In this document: piece after piece, positions 8,342 to 17,627 of the stretch
How the letters are laid out: the number at the start of each line of letters is the position of its first letter
Numbering within the stretch: position 1 is the stretch's first letter
Source of the DNA: Gordonia sp. 'Campus'
Lineage (GTDB): Bacteria > Actinomycetota > Actinomycetes > Mycobacteriales > Mycobacteriaceae
Direction: 5' to 3'
Length of the DNA: 64,000 nt
Assembly (NCBI RefSeq): GCF_022206305.1
Contig: NZ_JAKOIW010000003.1
Coordinates: 62,001-126,000, forward strand
Position numbers and translations under genes: made by a program
Notes under the pieces: model-generated
Database searches by the model: none
What the model was told of the DNA's origin: nothing
The model's input: only the letters and a program-made list of their open reading frames with translations

Positions 8342-8866
8342 TCAGACCATGTAGGTGGAGTTGATGATCGCGCCCTTGCGGGCGTAGTGGATGAGCGCGT
8401 CCTGGACGTCGAGCGGGTGCGCCGGGATGACGCCCTCGATCAGGTCCTCTTCACGGCCGCCGTGCAGGGCGAGGCCGAAGCGGCAGCAGAACACCGTGCC
8501 GCCCTCGGCGATGAAGGTCTCGAGCGAGTTGTTGATGTTCTGCTCGCCGGGGAATCCCGAATCGCCGGTCGTCGGAAATCCCCGTGTGGCAAGGCAATTG
8601 ATGGCGCCGGGGCCGTAGAAGTACATCGCCGACTCGAAACCCTTGCGCAGAGCACGGGTCGCCTGCAGGACAGCGACGAAGGAGACCGACGACTCGTGGG
8701 CGATGCCGTGGACCAGCGTGAAGTAGCTCTCGCCGTTCTCGGCCTGGTAGTCGGGGAAGATCTTGGTTCCGCCATAGATGTTGGAGCCCTTGGGAAGTGA
8801 GGGGTGAGGGATCTCCGCGAGCGACGCGGCGATGTTCTCGGTGATGGCTTCGTCGAAAGAGGGCAC
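8342..8866 (-). CDS. MSMEG_0572/sll0783-family nitrogen starvation response protein
   Basis: 174 aa from a GTG giving (M)PSFDEAITENIAASL, preceded by AGGAG five bases upstream. The open frame extends 44 codons further, but that part is rich in Pro, Arg and Ser and has no ribosome binding site, so it is rejected. The DsrE-like core is visible: YFTLVHGIAHESSV, the helix RKGFESAMYFYGP, and the paired cysteines FCCRFGLALHGG. The cyanobacterial homologue sll0783 is induced by nitrogen starvation and affects polyhydroxybutyrate accumulation. This is the first gene of the operon. The CC motif could be a redox or sulfur-carrying site, which is inference. Confidence 0.87.
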   Translation of the reverse strand: MPSFDEAITENIAASLAEIPHPSLPKGSNIYGGTKIFPDYQAENGESYFTLVHGIAHESSVSFVAVLQATRALRKGFESAMYFYGPGAINCLATRGFPTTGDSGFPGEQNINNSLETFIAEGGTVFCCRFGLALHGGREEDLIEGVIPAHPLDVQDALIHYARKGAIINSTYMV

Positions 8867-8974
8867 AGGAACTCCTGGGATGGCGAGACGCGCCGCATGG
8901 CGGCTCGTCGTGCGAGAAGGGGGTCGGGGCGTCGTTGCCCTGAGTGATTCGACCGGCGAATCCGGTGGGATCGA

Positions 8975-8991
8975 GTAGCGATAATTGCTAC
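8975..8991. promoter_or_regulatory. 17-bp palindrome, possible operator
   Basis: Reads GTAGCGATAATTGCTAC: seven of eight base pairs are symmetric about the centre. It lies about 110 bases before the GTG of the first Nit1C gene, where a dimeric regulator could bind. It also holds the most A/T-rich bases of the region, so it may overlap a -10 element. No regulator is encoded next to it. Confidence 0.35.
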
Positions 8992-9014
8992 GACACACAG
9001 TTCACTCGTCGTCG

Positions 9015-9030
9015 ATTACCGATTGGTTAC
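9015..9030 (-). promoter_or_regulatory. GlnR-box-like site upstream of the Nit1C operon
   Basis: On the minus strand it reads GTAAC-CAATCG-GTAAT, two half-sites with the 6-base spacing of the actinobacterial GlnR consensus (GTnAC-n6-GnAAC). One base of the second half-site differs. It lies about 150 bases upstream of the GTG at 8866. GlnR is the nitrogen-limitation activator in Mycobacteriales, and the genes downstream belong to nitrogen-starvation families, so the match is plausible. One weak match by eye is not proof. Confidence 0.35.
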
Positions 9031-9276
9031 CCACGGAATAAATGAACGGCCGGTTCGCGTAACACGACTCGCGCTCGCGGCACTCGGGCATGGATCGGCC
9101 CGCAGAAATTGGAAATCCGACGAACCGGTCGGGTCGGGGGTCTGACCGGTTCGTCGGACACAGTCATCGTAACGCTCGCCCACGAGACCGGTCCACCGAG
9201 GTATCCGCAATTCTGTGACCTGTTCGATTGCAGATCGCACATCGCGGATGTGGTCCCCGAGACGGCCCCTCAGTTG

Positions 9277-9320
9277 GTCCCTGAGGTGCGAGGAGCGATA
9301 GCGACGAGCCTCGAAGGGCC
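9277..9320. repeat. 44-bp dispersed palindromic repeat, copy 2
   Basis: Differs from the copy at 5801-5844 at only a few positions: GTCCCTGAGGTGCGAGG ... CCTCGAAGGGCC. It is placed about 35 bases before the ZIP transporter start, so it may lie in its leader or promoter. Confidence 0.8.
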
Positions 9321-9354
9321 CGCGAACGTCGGCGCGTGGTGACACTCTTGGAGG

Positions 9355-10041
9355 ATGCTCACCGCTGTCCTCTACGGTCTGGCGACCGCCGTCCCCATCG
9401 CGATCGGCGCTGCGATCGGCATCCGGTGGAATCTGCCGAACCCGGTCCTCGCAACGCTCATGGCCTTCGGCGCCGGCACGATGATCGCCGCGGTCACCAA
9501 CGAACTCTTCGAACCCGCCTACGTCCAAGCGGGCACGCTGCTTGCATCGATCGCCCTGTTCTGCGGCACCGCGGTCTACGTGGTGGCCGATCGAGTCGTG
9601 GAGACCAAACTCGGCTCGGCCGCCATCGGCCCGGCGCTGATGCTCGGCGTCTTTCTCGACGGCGTGCCGGAGAACACCGCTCTGGGTGTGTCGCTCACTG
9701 CGGGTGGGTCGCTCGTGCTGGTGGTCGCGATCGCGGTCGGCAACCTTCCCGAGGCGGTCAGCGGGGCGTCGTTGATGCGTCGCGAACACGACGCGTCGGG
9801 CCGGTCGGCCATGATGCTGTGGCTGTTCACTGCCGTCGTCCTGGTCGCGGTGACCGTCGGGGGCTATGCGGTGTCGGACGCGATCTCGCCGACGGCGATC
9901 AGCATCGTGCAGGCCTTCGCCGGCGGGGCGACGCTCGGCGTGCTCGCCACGTCGCTCATGCCGGAGGCCTACCGCGAAGGCGGTTGGTGGGTGGGTTTGG
10001 CCACCGCCGCCGGGTTCTTGCTGGCGTTTGTCCTCGGCTGA
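9355..10041 (+). CDS. ZIP-family metal transporter
   Basis: 228 aa with about seven to eight transmembrane helices. The ZIP core is recognisable: TM4 contains GVFLDGVPENTALGVSL (position of the family HNxPEG motif, here D-G-V-P-E-N) and TM5 contains GNLPEAVSGASLM. The paired PE motifs form the metal path in ZIP proteins. The first histidine of the classical motif is replaced by Asp, which occurs in a bacterial subclade and may change metal preference. It starts at ATG about 35 bases after a dispersed repeat. It imports or moves divalent cations across the inner membrane; the metal is unknown. It stands alone, facing away from the Nit1C operon. Confidence 0.8.
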   Translation: MLTAVLYGLATAVPIAIGAAIGIRWNLPNPVLATLMAFGAGTMIAAVTNELFEPAYVQAGTLLASIALFCGTAVYVVADRVVETKLGSAAIGPALMLGVFLDGVPENTALGVSLTAGGSLVLVVAIAVGNLPEAVSGASLMRREHDASGRSAMMLWLFTAVVLVAVTVGGYAVSDAISPTAISIVQAFAGGATLGVLATSLMPEAYREGGWWVGLATAAGFLLAFVLG

Positions 10042-10066
10042 GCCCTCCTGCTGCCCCCGCGCTCTT

Positions 10067-10230
10067 CGCTCCCTGAGGAGGCCCGGAGCTTGCGGAGGCC
10101 GAGCTCCCACCGCTCCCTGAGGAGGCGCGGAGCTTGCGGAGGCCGAGCTCCCACCGCTTCCTGAGGAGGCGCGGAGCTTGCGGAGGCTGAGCTCCCACCG
10201 CTCCCTGAGGAGGCCCGGAGCTTGCGGAGG
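10067..10230. repeat. Tandem repeat, 44-bp unit, about 3.7 copies
   Basis: Units begin at 10067, 10111, 10155 and 10199 with CGCTCCCTGAGGAGG (CGCTTCC in the third), with only a few substitutions between units. The last is cut at 10230. Each unit has GGAGCT...AGCTCC, which can form a hairpin. The unit length and the CTCCCTGAGG start match the 44-bp dispersed palindromes, so this looks like an expanded relative of that family. It lies between the ends of the convergent ZIP and esterase genes, where it could terminate transcription from both sides. There are no spacers, so it is not CRISPR. Confidence 0.9.
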
Positions 10231-10279
10231 GCCGTCACGAAGGGTCCCTCGAGCACTCACCCATAACGCGACCCACAAC

Positions 10280-11395
10280 CTAGTGGGTCTGCGCAGCCTC
10301 TGGATCACTGGCGACGTGTCCGTCCGCGAGCTCGTTCAGCGCCCGAAACACTCGCTTCGACGCCTCCGCCCACGGCATGAGGATGGGGAAGACGTGGAAC
10401 ATGCCGGGTTCTTCGATGGCGTGCGTCGGCACCTCCGACGCCTCGAGCCGCGCGGCGAACTCCCGGATCCCATCACGGAACATCTCGTCGCCGCCCCAGC
10501 AAAGGAAGGTCGGCGGGAACCACGACGGGTCGGGTTCACCGTTGACCGCCGACACCCGGGCATCGTTCGGCTGCACGCCGTGCAGGTAGGGGGTCACCGG
10601 GATGTTCCACGGCAGGATGTCGTACTGGGCGTTCTCGGTGATCGACGGGTGGTCGAGGTCGAGGTCGATCTCGGGGGAGAACAACGCCAGCGCGCCGGGG
10701 CGGGGGAGATCGTGGTCGCGCAGGTAGGCGACCAACGACGCGGCGAGTCCACCGCCGCCCGAGTCGCCCGCGACGATGACGTGGTCGGGGTCGACGCCGC
10801 GGCCCAGCAGCCCTCGGTACACGTCCGCGGCGTCGTGAACGCCTGCGGGGAAGGGGAATTCGGGCGCCATCCGGTAGTCGGCGATGAACACTTCGTGACC
10901 GGTGATGCGCACGAGCGACGCGGCGAAGGCCGAGTACATGATCGGCGACGTGCCGATGTATCCGCCGCCGTGCAGATACAGGATGGTGGCGCCGATTTCC
11001 TGCTTGTCGTCACAGTCGTCGACGTAAGCGTCGGAGCTCGCCTTCGCTCGACACCACAGTCCGGGCACGCCGCCGACGACGTCGTCGGTCAGTTCCACAC
11101 CGTCGGTCAGTTCGACGAACGGCGGCATCACGACGCGGCACACGTCGTCGAGGATCTTCTCCATCGACCGGAACTCCTCGATCGGCAGTCCCATCGAGTA
11201 GCCCATGAACGCGCGGATCGTCTGCCGGGTGACGGACTGGCCGAGGTTGTCGAGCAGCCCCGACGGCCCCGCCCAGGGTTTGCGGAACGGCACCCGTGCC
11301 AGCCCGTTGAGCATGCTCTGCGCCAGCCCCACGACGGCCAGCGCGGTCACGGGCCCCGACGCGGTCTGGACCTCCGGACGATCAGCCATCACCAT
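10280..11395 (-). CDS. HSL-family alpha/beta-hydrolase (carboxylesterase)
   Basis: 371 aa from the ATG giving MVMADRPEV; a second ATG two codons later is possible. The oxyanion-hole motif is HGGGY at residues 142-146, and the nucleophile elbow GDSGGG has Ser212. Acid and His candidates are in CWGGDEMFRDG and MFHVFPILMP near the C-terminus, as in hormone-sensitive-lipase esterases. The N-terminal 110 residues form a helical cap (LLDNLGQSVTRQTIRAFMGY). Likely a cytoplasmic esterase or lipase for small acyl esters; Mycobacteriales carry many such Lip-type enzymes. It converges on the ZIP gene across the tandem repeat and is divergent from the JetABC operon. Confidence 0.87.
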   Translation of the reverse strand: MVMADRPEVQTASGPVTALAVVGLAQSMLNGLARVPFRKPWAGPSGLLDNLGQSVTRQTIRAFMGYSMGLPIEEFRSMEKILDDVCRVVMPPFVELTDGVELTDDVVGGVPGLWCRAKASSDAYVDDCDDKQEIGATILYLHGGGYIGTSPIMYSAFAASLVRITGHEVFIADYRMAPEFPFPAGVHDAADVYRGLLGRGVDPDHVIVAGDSGGGGLAASLVAYLRDHDLPRPGALALFSPEIDLDLDHPSITENAQYDILPWNIPVTPYLHGVQPNDARVSAVNGEPDPSWFPPTFLCWGGDEMFRDGIREFAARLEASEVPTHAIEEPGMFHVFPILMPWAEASKRVFRALNELADGHVASDPEAAQTH

Positions 11396-11534
11396 GCCGC
11401 CCAGGGTAACGAGAGTGCCGATGTGCGGCTGGACACTGTGCGGCTGGACGCGCGACCCACCGGGTGGGGCGGAGGCCACGACGCGTGGCAGACTACCCGG
11501 GTCCTCTAGTCCCCGAGATCCCCGTGAGGCGGCG

Positions 11535-13049
11535 ATGGAGTTTCCAGCCTTCCCGGCTCCGGTCGAGGCCCCCGGCGCATCGAGCGGTCCCGAGTCCGCG
11601 CAGGTCACGCTGGCCGATGCGTGGGAGTCCAACCGCACGATCCAGAAGTCGGCGGTGGGCCGACTGTTCGCCGCCACCAACTCGGCTCTCTACGTGACGT
11701 TGATGGAACGCCACCTCGACTACGGCACCAAACTGTCGGAAACCGAGCTGACGGTGCGGCTCGACCGCGACCTCGCCGACCTCGAACTCACCGACCAGGC
11801 CAACGGCCTCGAGCTCGTCAAGATGTGGGCCCGCCAGGGCTGGCTGCACCGCGTGACCGACCCCTCCGACCCGAACGCCCCCAACCTGTGCCACCTCACC
11901 AGCGAGGCGCGCTCGGTTCTGGACTTCATGCGACGTCAGCGCCGCGAGGACTCCATCGCGACCGGTGGATCCATCACTGGGATCGCGGCCGAACTTCACC
12001 GCGTCGCCGGGCAGGTTAGCAACGACCCCGATCAGATCCGTTCCGAGATCGAGGCGCAGATGTCCGATCTCGACGCCGAACTCGCCGACCTCGATGCCGG
12101 ACGCCGACCACCCGTCGACCTGCGCATCGCCGAGGACGCCGCCCGCACCATCGGCTATCAGATGGAGCAGGTCATCTCCGACATCGGCCAGTACGGCACG
12201 ATGCTCGACCGCATCACCACCGCCCTGCTCGACGACCCGGGCGACTCCGACCTCGCCTACCGCGACCGCCAGCGCCAACTCTTCGACGACTACGAGGCAC
12301 TTCTCGACTCACCGCAGTCCGCGTCGTATCAGGCGTTTTCGCAGATGATCCAGGATCCGGAGCGTCGCGCACGCCTCAAGCACGACATCGAGACAATCGT
12401 CGACAACTTCCCGACCATGGATGCCGGCCTGCGGTCGGTGATGGACAACTTCTTCGGCCTCGTCACCCAGCAGATGGCCGAGGTCGGCCGTACCCGGCAA
12501 CGCTGCGCACGCCGTATTCGACGCTTCGTCGCGTCGGGCACTCTCGAGCAGAGCCGCGGCCTCGCCCGGCAGCTCAACGACGCGCTCGCCACCGCCAACG
12601 AGCTGCTCAAGACGTCCCTCGCGGACCGCCGCATCGGCTACGAACTACCCCTGGCCGCGCCGACGGTGAACTCGATCGGCCGGCTCGCCTTCGAGATCCG
12701 CGAGCACGTACCGTCCGCACCCGCACTGCCCGCGGCGGTCGACGCCGATCTCACGTCGTTCGCGTCGCTGTCCGGTCAGGTAGACACGACCGAACTCACC
12801 GACACGGTGAACGCCGCGGTCGCCGCCGGGCCGGTCGCCCTCGCCGACGTCATCGAAGGCCTCGAGGAGCCGTACCTCGCGCACGTCATCGTCCTGTGGT
12901 CGTGGGCTTCGAAACAGCAAGCGGCAGGGGAGAAGGTGCCCATGACCACCGTGCGATTCCGGTCCCTCATCGGAGACGACCACGCCATCGAAGTGCCTGA
13001 CCTCACCTTCACCGAACCGATTCCGACTGCGGAGGTCGACGCCGAATGA
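11535..13049 (+). CDS. jetA: JetA / MksF-like (DUF3375) subunit of an SMC-like complex
   Basis: 504 aa from an ATG with GTGAGGCGG just upstream. DUF3375 family: the kleisin subunit of Wadjet (JetA), equivalent to MksF/EptA. The N-terminal winged-helix segment includes [22 protein letters not shown] long helical middle ([40 protein letters not shown]) follows, and the C-terminal domain ends [14 protein letters not shown]. In characterised systems JetA bridges the heads of JetC and binds JetB, building a loop-extruding motor that recognises plasmid DNA. The gene's stop overlaps the jetB ATG by 4 bases. Confidence 0.88.
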   Translation: MEFPAFPAPVEAPGASSGPESAQVTLADAWESNRTIQKSAVGRLFAATNSALYVTLMERHLDYGTKLSETELTVRLDRDLADLELTDQANGLELVKMWARQGWLHRVTDPSDPNAPNLCHLTSEARSVLDFMRRQRREDSIATGGSITGIAAELHRVAGQVSNDPDQIRSEIEAQMSDLDAELADLDAGRRPPVDLRIAEDAARTIGYQMEQVISDIGQYGTMLDRITTALLDDPGDSDLAYRDRQRQLFDDYEALLDSPQSASYQAFSQMIQDPERRARLKHDIETIVDNFPTMDAGLRSVMDNFFGLVTQQMAEVGRTRQRCARRIRRFVASGTLEQSRGLARQLNDALATANELLKTSLADRRIGYELPLAAPTVNSIGRLAFEIREHVPSAPALPAAVDADLTSFASLSGQVDTTELTDTVNAAVAAGPVALADVIEGLEEPYLAHVIVLWSWASKQQAAGEKVPMTTVRFRSLIGDDHAIEVPDLTFTEPIPTAEVDAE

Positions 13050-13924
13050 CATCCTTGCCCCCTGAGGTGCGAGCGGAGCGAGCCACGAAGGGCGACCTGC
13101 CCCCAGAGAGCGAAGCTGGCTCTCTGCCCCCTGAGGTGCGAGCGAAGCGAGCCACGAAGGGCGCCCCAGAGACCGACGACTTCGCCGGCTTCGATGACCT
13201 GCCCACCGTCGCGAACCGCGCGGCCTCGCATACACCGAGCGCACCGCGCTTCGACGGCGACGTCAGCGAGCTGCCCGACCGCGCGTGCTGGGCGCTGCAG
13301 AACCTGTTGACCCGTCGCTACATCAGCGGTGACCGGCAGCCCCAGCTGTGGTCGTGGGTCGCCGAATACCAGGACGTGCTGCGCGGACGCCTCTCCGAAC
13401 TCGACCTCCGGTTGCGCATCGTCGACGAACTGCAGGTCGCGTTCGTCGAGCAGGCGGGCTACGACTCCCGGTGGGGCCGAAAGATCCTCAAGCGGGAGAC
13501 GATTCACACCTACGACGCCATCCTGGCGTTGCACCTCGCCAAGTACGTGCGCGCTGCACGCGACGAGCCGGTGCTGATCACCCGCGAGGAGATCCACGAG
13601 CTCTTCGCCGGCGTCACCAACACCATCGACCGCGACCTCGCGCTCTTCGACAAGCGCATCGAACGCGCCCTCGACAAGATGGAGGAGCTCGAGTTCCTGC
13701 GCAAGCAGCGCGACGACGCCGACACCTTCATCGTCAGCCCGGTGATCTCCGCGGTGATGACGGCGTCGGTGATCACCGACCTACAACGGCAATTCGAGCA
13801 GTTCATCGGCTCCGGTGACACCGGCGAGATACCGCCGGAGGACCTCGCCGACGAGCCGGCCGAGCGCGACGACGCGGCCGACCTCGACAACGCGTACGGA
13901 GACGATGAAGGAGACGACTGGTGA
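13046..13924 (+). CDS. jetB: JetB / MksE-like (DUF4194) subunit with repeat-derived N-terminus
   Basis: 292 aa. The DUF4194-like core starts around residue 70 ([20 protein letters not shown]) with winged-helix regions ([38 protein letters not shown]). It is the KITE subunit that binds the JetA kleisin. Residues 3-39 are unusual: [13 protein letters not shown], a linker, then [13 protein letters not shown]. These are encoded by two copies of the dispersed CCCTGAGG palindrome and a CAGAGAGC hairpin (13058-13163). The ATG overlaps the jetA stop and is the natural coupled start, so the repeats are translated. The C-terminus is acidic. The stop overlaps the jetC GTG. Confidence 0.85.
   Translation: MTSLPPEVRAERATKGDLPPESEAGSLPPEVRAKRATKGAPETDDFAGFDDLPTVANRAASHTPSAPRFDGDVSELPDRACWALQNLLTRRYISGDRQPQLWSWVAEYQDVLRGRLSELDLRLRIVDELQVAFVEQAGYDSRWGRKILKRETIHTYDAILALHLAKYVRAARDEPVLITREEIHELFAGVTNTIDRDLALFDKRIERALDKMEELEFLRKQRDDADTFIVSPVISAVMTASVITDLQRQFEQFIGSGDTGEIPPEDLADEPAERDDAADLDNAYGDDEGDDW
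13058..13163. repeat. Three palindromic repeats inside jetB
   Basis: Two copies of CCCTGAGGTGCGAGCG...GCCACGAAGGG (13058-13093 and 13126-13163) flank a perfect-arm hairpin CAGAGAGC/GCTCTCTG (about 13103-13125). The whole block keeps the jetB reading frame, adding about 36 codons. Elsewhere in the window this repeat family sits only between genes. Confidence 0.85.
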
Positions 13925-16900
13925 GCGGGCAGGTCGACCAGTACCACCTGTCCCGGTTGCAGCTGATCAACTGGGGCGTGTTCGACGGGTATCACTCGAT
14001 CCCGTTCAGTTCCAACGGTTCTCTGATCACCGGCTCGTCGGGTAGCGGCAAGTCGTCGTTGCTCGACGCCATCTCGCTGGCATTCCTGCCAGATCATCGA
14101 CGCAACTTCAACGCCTCCGGTGATGCGACGGCAGCTGGATCGTCCAGCGGCAAGCGGACAGTCGGCAAGTACGTGCGCGGCGCCTGGGGTGAGCGGCGCG
14201 ACGGCACCAACGCCCACCGCGAGATCATGTACCTGCGCGGCACCGGGCCGGCGTGGGCGGCCATCTCGGTCACCTACACCTCGAGCTCCGGCGAGGCCAT
14301 CACCGGTCTGGTGCTGAAATGGCTGGCCGCCGGCAAGATGACCGACGCGCACAGCTCGTACTTCATCTACGACGGCGACGCCGACATCGTCGAGGCCTGC
14401 AACGAGTGGGCCGCCAACAACTACAACTCGGCCAAGTTCCGCGACCGCGGCTGGCGCGGCGGACCTGGCGAGGGCAAGTACCTCTCGACGCTGTACTCGC
14501 TCATCGGGATCCGTGGCTCCGACGCCGCGCAGCAGCTCCTCGGAAAAGCCAAGTCGCTCAAGAGCGTCGGCGGGCTCGCGCAGTTCGTGCGGGAGTTCAT
14601 GCTCGACGCCCCGACCAGCATCGTCGGGATCGCCGACGCCCTCGACCAGATCGATCCGCTCGTCGAAGCACGCGAACTGCTCGACGTCGCGCGCCGCAAG
14701 CGCACCATCCTCGGCAACATCGAGGAGGTGCACGAGCGGTACGCGGGGGAGGCGGCCACCTTCTCTGTCCTCGACACCATCGACAACACCACCATCCGCA
14801 GCTACGTCAACAACCTGCGGATCCACAACGCGCAGCCCGAGGTCGCCGACCTCGACGACCAGATCACCCGCCTCGACGGTGATCTCGCCGCGCTGACCAC
14901 CCAGCACGACCAGCTCCGCCAGGACCACAGCCTGCTGCTGTCCCGGATCGCCACCTCCACCGGCGATCTCGCCCCGCTGCGCGAACAGCTCGGTGGTGCA
15001 CAGAAACTCAGCACCGAGGTCACCGCTCGACGCAACGCGTACGAGGACAAGGTCTCCGCGCTCGGATTCACCCCGCCCACCCGGGCCGAGGGATTCTGGT
15101 TGCTCCGCGAGGAACTCACCGAGGAGGCGGCCAAGATCGACGGTCAGCTCGACGCCGGTCGCGCGCACTATGCCGAGGCGCTGGCCAGCGAGGTCGCTGC
15201 TCGTACCCGCCGCGACGCCGCGATGGAGGAGCTCGGCCGCGTCGAGAACGCCGGCTCCGCGCTGCCGCGCACCGAACACGAGATGCGCCGCGCCATCGCC
15301 CACGGACTCCAGATCGACGAGTCCGAGCTGAAGTACGTCGCCGAACTCGTCGAGCTCGACCCCGACGAAGAGCGCTGGCGTCTGGCCGTGGAGAAGGTCC
15401 TGCGCAACGTCGGCTTGCGTCTGTTGGTCCCCGACAAGCACTTCCGCGCCGCCCTGCGGTTCGTGAACTCGCACGACATGCGCGGCCGGATCCAGCTACA
15501 CCAGGCCGACTCCCGCCCGATGCCCGTTCTGGAACCGGGGACCCTGGCCTCCAAGCTGCGTCCTGTCGACTCCGCGCACCCGTGCGCCGCCGAGGCGATG
15601 ACGGTCCTGTCGAAGCTGGGCAACCACATGTGCGTCGACAGCCCGGGTGAGTTCTCCCAGTACGCGAAGGCCGTCACCGACCAGGGTCTGCGCAAGGATT
15701 CGGCGAAGCTCGCGGTGAAGGATGACCGCCAGCAGTTGCGCCGGTCGCAGTACATCTTTGTCGGCGACGTCGCGTCGAAGATCGCCGCGCTGCGCGACGA
15801 ACTCGACTACGAGGAGCGGGCGTTCGAGGATGCCCGCCAGGATTGCGCCGAGCTCGACCGTGAGCGGAGCGCCAAGGAGAAGCGTCGCGATGCGTATCGC
15901 CGTGTGTGCGACCAGTTCACGCAGTGGAACGAGATCGACGTCGATTCCGTGGATGACCGCGTCGACCAGCTCACCGATCAGTACGACCTGCTGATCGAGG
16001 AAAACCCCGACGTTGAGGCGTTGCAGCGCAAGGCCGAAGACCTGTGGGAGCAGGTGCGCAACGCGATTTCGCAGGCCGCGCTGGTCAAGGACAAGATCGC
16101 CCGCCAGGACTCCCGTCGTACACAGCTCCTCGACCTCATCGACCGGTTGAAGCCCGAAGACGTCCCCGCCCAGGCGGAGAAGACCCTCGACGGTTTCCGC
16201 GAGGACCTCTCGGCAACTCTCGACGTACTCAACCCGGAGCCGTACCGCCAGGAGATCGTCAAGGCCGCGAGCCGCGAGCGCGACCGTATGCGCTCGGATG
16301 CTCGACGTTCCCGCGATGAGCTGGCCCGCATCCTCGACACCTACGACGAGGAGTTCCCCGACGCCATCCCGAACGACAGCGACGACTTCGACGAACGTCT
16401 GCACGACTATGTCGCCGTCTGCCGCCGCATCGACGAGCGTGAGCTACCCGCCGCCTACGAGCGGATGCGCCGTCTGATCACCGAGCAGGCGCCGGGCGCG
16501 ATCCTCGGTCTGCACATGGCGGCCGACGCCGAGGAACGACGCATTGTCGAGCAGATCGAGCGCGTCAACACCGGCCTCGGCGCGGTGGCGTTCAACCGAG
16601 GCACCCGTTTACGGCTACGACCCGGCCGTAAGAAGCTGGCCGCGGTCGAGGAGCTGACCGAGAAGGCCCGCCAGATCTCGAATCGCGCGACGGCGGTCAG
16701 CTTCGGCGACGAGCAGGCCATCCTCGAGCAGTACTCCGACATCCTTCTGCTGCGCGAACGCCTCGCCGGCAACACCCCGGAGGACCGCCAGTGGACGCGG
16801 GACGCTCTTGACGTGCGCAACCGGTTCGACTTCTACTGCGAGGAGCACGACGCCGAGTCGGGGGAGACCATCCGTACCTACTCGAACGCCGGCGACAACT

Positions 16901-17265
16901 CCGGCGGCGAGCAGGAGAAGCTGATGGCGTTCTGTCTCGCTGGCGCGCTGAGCTTTAACCTCGCCAGCCCCCACGGCAACGACAACCGGCCGATCTTCGC
17001 CCAGCTGATGCTCGACGAGGCGTTCTCCAAGTCCGACCCGCAGTTCGCACAGCAGGCATTGAGCGCGTTCCGTAAGTTCGGGTTCCAGCTGATCATCGTC
17101 GCCACCGTGCAGAACACCAGCACGATCCAGCCGTACGTCGACAACGTAGTGATGGTGTCGAAGACCGAGGCTGGGCCGGAGTTGCGGCCGGTGGCTACCG
17201 CTACATCAACGGGGATCAAGGCGTTCTCGGAGCTGCGGCGGTCGGGGAGTCAGCTGCCCGTCTAG
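13921..17265 (+). CDS. jetC: JetC / MksB-like SMC ATPase
   Basis: 1114 aa from a GTG overlapping the jetB stop. Walker [15 protein letters not shown] at residues 38-45. Two long coiled-coil stretches (for example [21 protein letters not shown] and the mirrored arm [15 protein letters not shown]) are separated by a hinge around residues 420-560. ABC signature [12 protein letters not shown] near residue 998, Walker [13 protein letters not shown] near residue 1030, then [17 protein letters not shown]. This is the SMC/MukB-type motor of Wadjet or MksBEF complexes, which extrude DNA loops and, with the JetD nuclease, cleave small circular DNA. No JetD gene follows in this window. Confidence 0.92.
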   Translation: MSGQVDQYHLSRLQLINWGVFDGYHSIPFSSNGSLITGSSGSGKSSLLDAISLAFLPDHRRNFNASGDATAAGSSSGKRTVGKYVRGAWGERRDGTNAHREIMYLRGTGPAWAAISVTYTSSSGEAITGLVLKWLAAGKMTDAHSSYFIYDGDADIVEACNEWAANNYNSAKFRDRGWRGGPGEGKYLSTLYSLIGIRGSDAAQQLLGKAKSLKSVGGLAQFVREFMLDAPTSIVGIADALDQIDPLVEARELLDVARRKRTILGNIEEVHERYAGEAATFSVLDTIDNTTIRSYVNNLRIHNAQPEVADLDDQITRLDGDLAALTTQHDQLRQDHSLLLSRIATSTGDLAPLREQLGGAQKLSTEVTARRNAYEDKVSALGFTPPTRAEGFWLLREELTEEAAKIDGQLDAGRAHYAEALASEVAARTRRDAAMEELGRVENAGSALPRTEHEMRRAIAHGLQIDESELKYVAELVELDPDEERWRLAVEKVLRNVGLRLLVPDKHFRAALRFVNSHDMRGRIQLHQADSRPMPVLEPGTLASKLRPVDSAHPCAAEAMTVLSKLGNHMCVDSPGEFSQYAKAVTDQGLRKDSAKLAVKDDRQQLRRSQYIFVGDVASKIAALRDELDYEERAFEDARQDCAELDRERSAKEKRRDAYRRVCDQFTQWNEIDVDSVDDRVDQLTDQYDLLIEENPDVEALQRKAEDLWEQVRNAISQAALVKDKIARQDSRRTQLLDLIDRLKPEDVPAQAEKTLDGFREDLSATLDVLNPEPYRQEIVKAASRERDRMRSDARRSRDELARILDTYDEEFPDAIPNDSDDFDERLHDYVAVCRRIDERELPAAYERMRRLITEQAPGAILGLHMAADAEERRIVEQIERVNTGLGAVAFNRGTRLRLRPGRKKLAAVEELTEKARQISNRATAVSFGDEQAILEQYSDILLLRERLAGNTPEDRQWTRDALDVRNRFDFYCEEHDAESGETIRTYSNAGDNSGGEQEKLMAFCLAGALSFNLASPHGNDNRPIFAQLMLDEAFSKSDPQFAQQALSAFRKFGFQLIIVATVQNTSTIQPYVDNVVMVSKTEAGPELRPVATATSTGIKAFSELRRSGSQLPV

Positions 17266-17627
17266 CGCTGTACTAGCTGAAGATTCGACGAGCATCCCTG
17301 CGCAGTTGAGCAGCCCGCGAGGTACCCACTCGCTGGTTGAGCCATCGTTAAGGCGTCTCTGCGCTAGCTCAGCCGTCCAAGACCGCCCCAACTGCTGGTT
17401 GAGCCGTCCAAGATCGGCCCTTCTGCTGGTTGAGCCGTCGACGAGCGCTAGCGAGGAGGCGTGTCGAAACCACCTGGCGACCAGACCTCGGGCGGTTACA
17501 CCCTCAACCCACTAGTGGTTCCCACAAGATGCGCTCGAGCCGCGGGCACCTAACGCACATGGGGACGCGTTGGTGCAGTTTGCATCTGCGTCCGGGCTTG
17601 GGACTGCGCGCCGACTAGGTTGATGAC
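17266..17627. other. Intergenic region with dispersed repeats (362 bp)
   Basis: No gene recognised. It contains at least three copies of the TGGTTGAGCC motif, one of them within a longer element (17427-17472). The short frames here are low-complexity and not supported. In complete Wadjet operons the jetD gene would begin about here; I see no remnant of it. Confidence 0.7.
17334..17472. repeat. TGGTTGAGCC dispersed repeat cluster
   Basis: The motif TGGTTGAGCC begins at about 17334, 17395 and 17427. The last is followed by GTCGACGAGCGCTAGCGAGG and ends GTGTCGAAACCA, so the full element is an imperfect palindrome with ends GGTT/AACC and a GCGCTAGC core. The two earlier copies share a GTCCAAGA continuation. 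I recall elements of this type as common between genes in Gordonia-like genomes. Confidence 0.75.

Larger units (their letters stand above)
8867..9354. promoter_or_regulatory. Divergent intergenic region (488 bp) between the Nit1C operon and the ZIP gene
   Basis: No supported gene. It should hold the Nit1C operon promoter (minus strand) and the ZIP transporter promoter (plus strand). It contains a 17-bp palindrome (8975-8991), a GlnR-box-like pair (9015-9030) and a 44-bp dispersed repeat (9277-9320). Long minus-strand frames through here have the Arg/Pro-rich composition of non-coding high-GC frames. Promoter elements are not certain by eye. Confidence 0.6.

Noticed and set aside
10067..10230. 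Possible CRISPR array
   Set aside because: The repeats are directly adjacent with no unique spacers and there are no cas genes nearby.
9016..10308. 430-aa minus-strand open frame over the ZIP gene and its flanks
   Set aside because: Arg-, Pro- and Gly-rich with repeat-derived segments. It runs antisense to a well-supported membrane protein gene and has no domain.
10178..11509. 443-aa plus-strand open frame
   Set aside because: Antisense to the HSL-type esterase with HGGG and GDSGGG motifs. It begins inside the tandem repeat.
13510..15474. 654-aa minus-strand open frame
   Set aside because: Antisense to jetB and jetC. Such long antisense frames are common in high-GC genomes, and the composition is not protein-like.
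11535..17265. Complete type I Wadjet
   Set aside because: JetD is not found next to JetABC, so only a three-gene MksBEF/Wadjet-like complex is supported.
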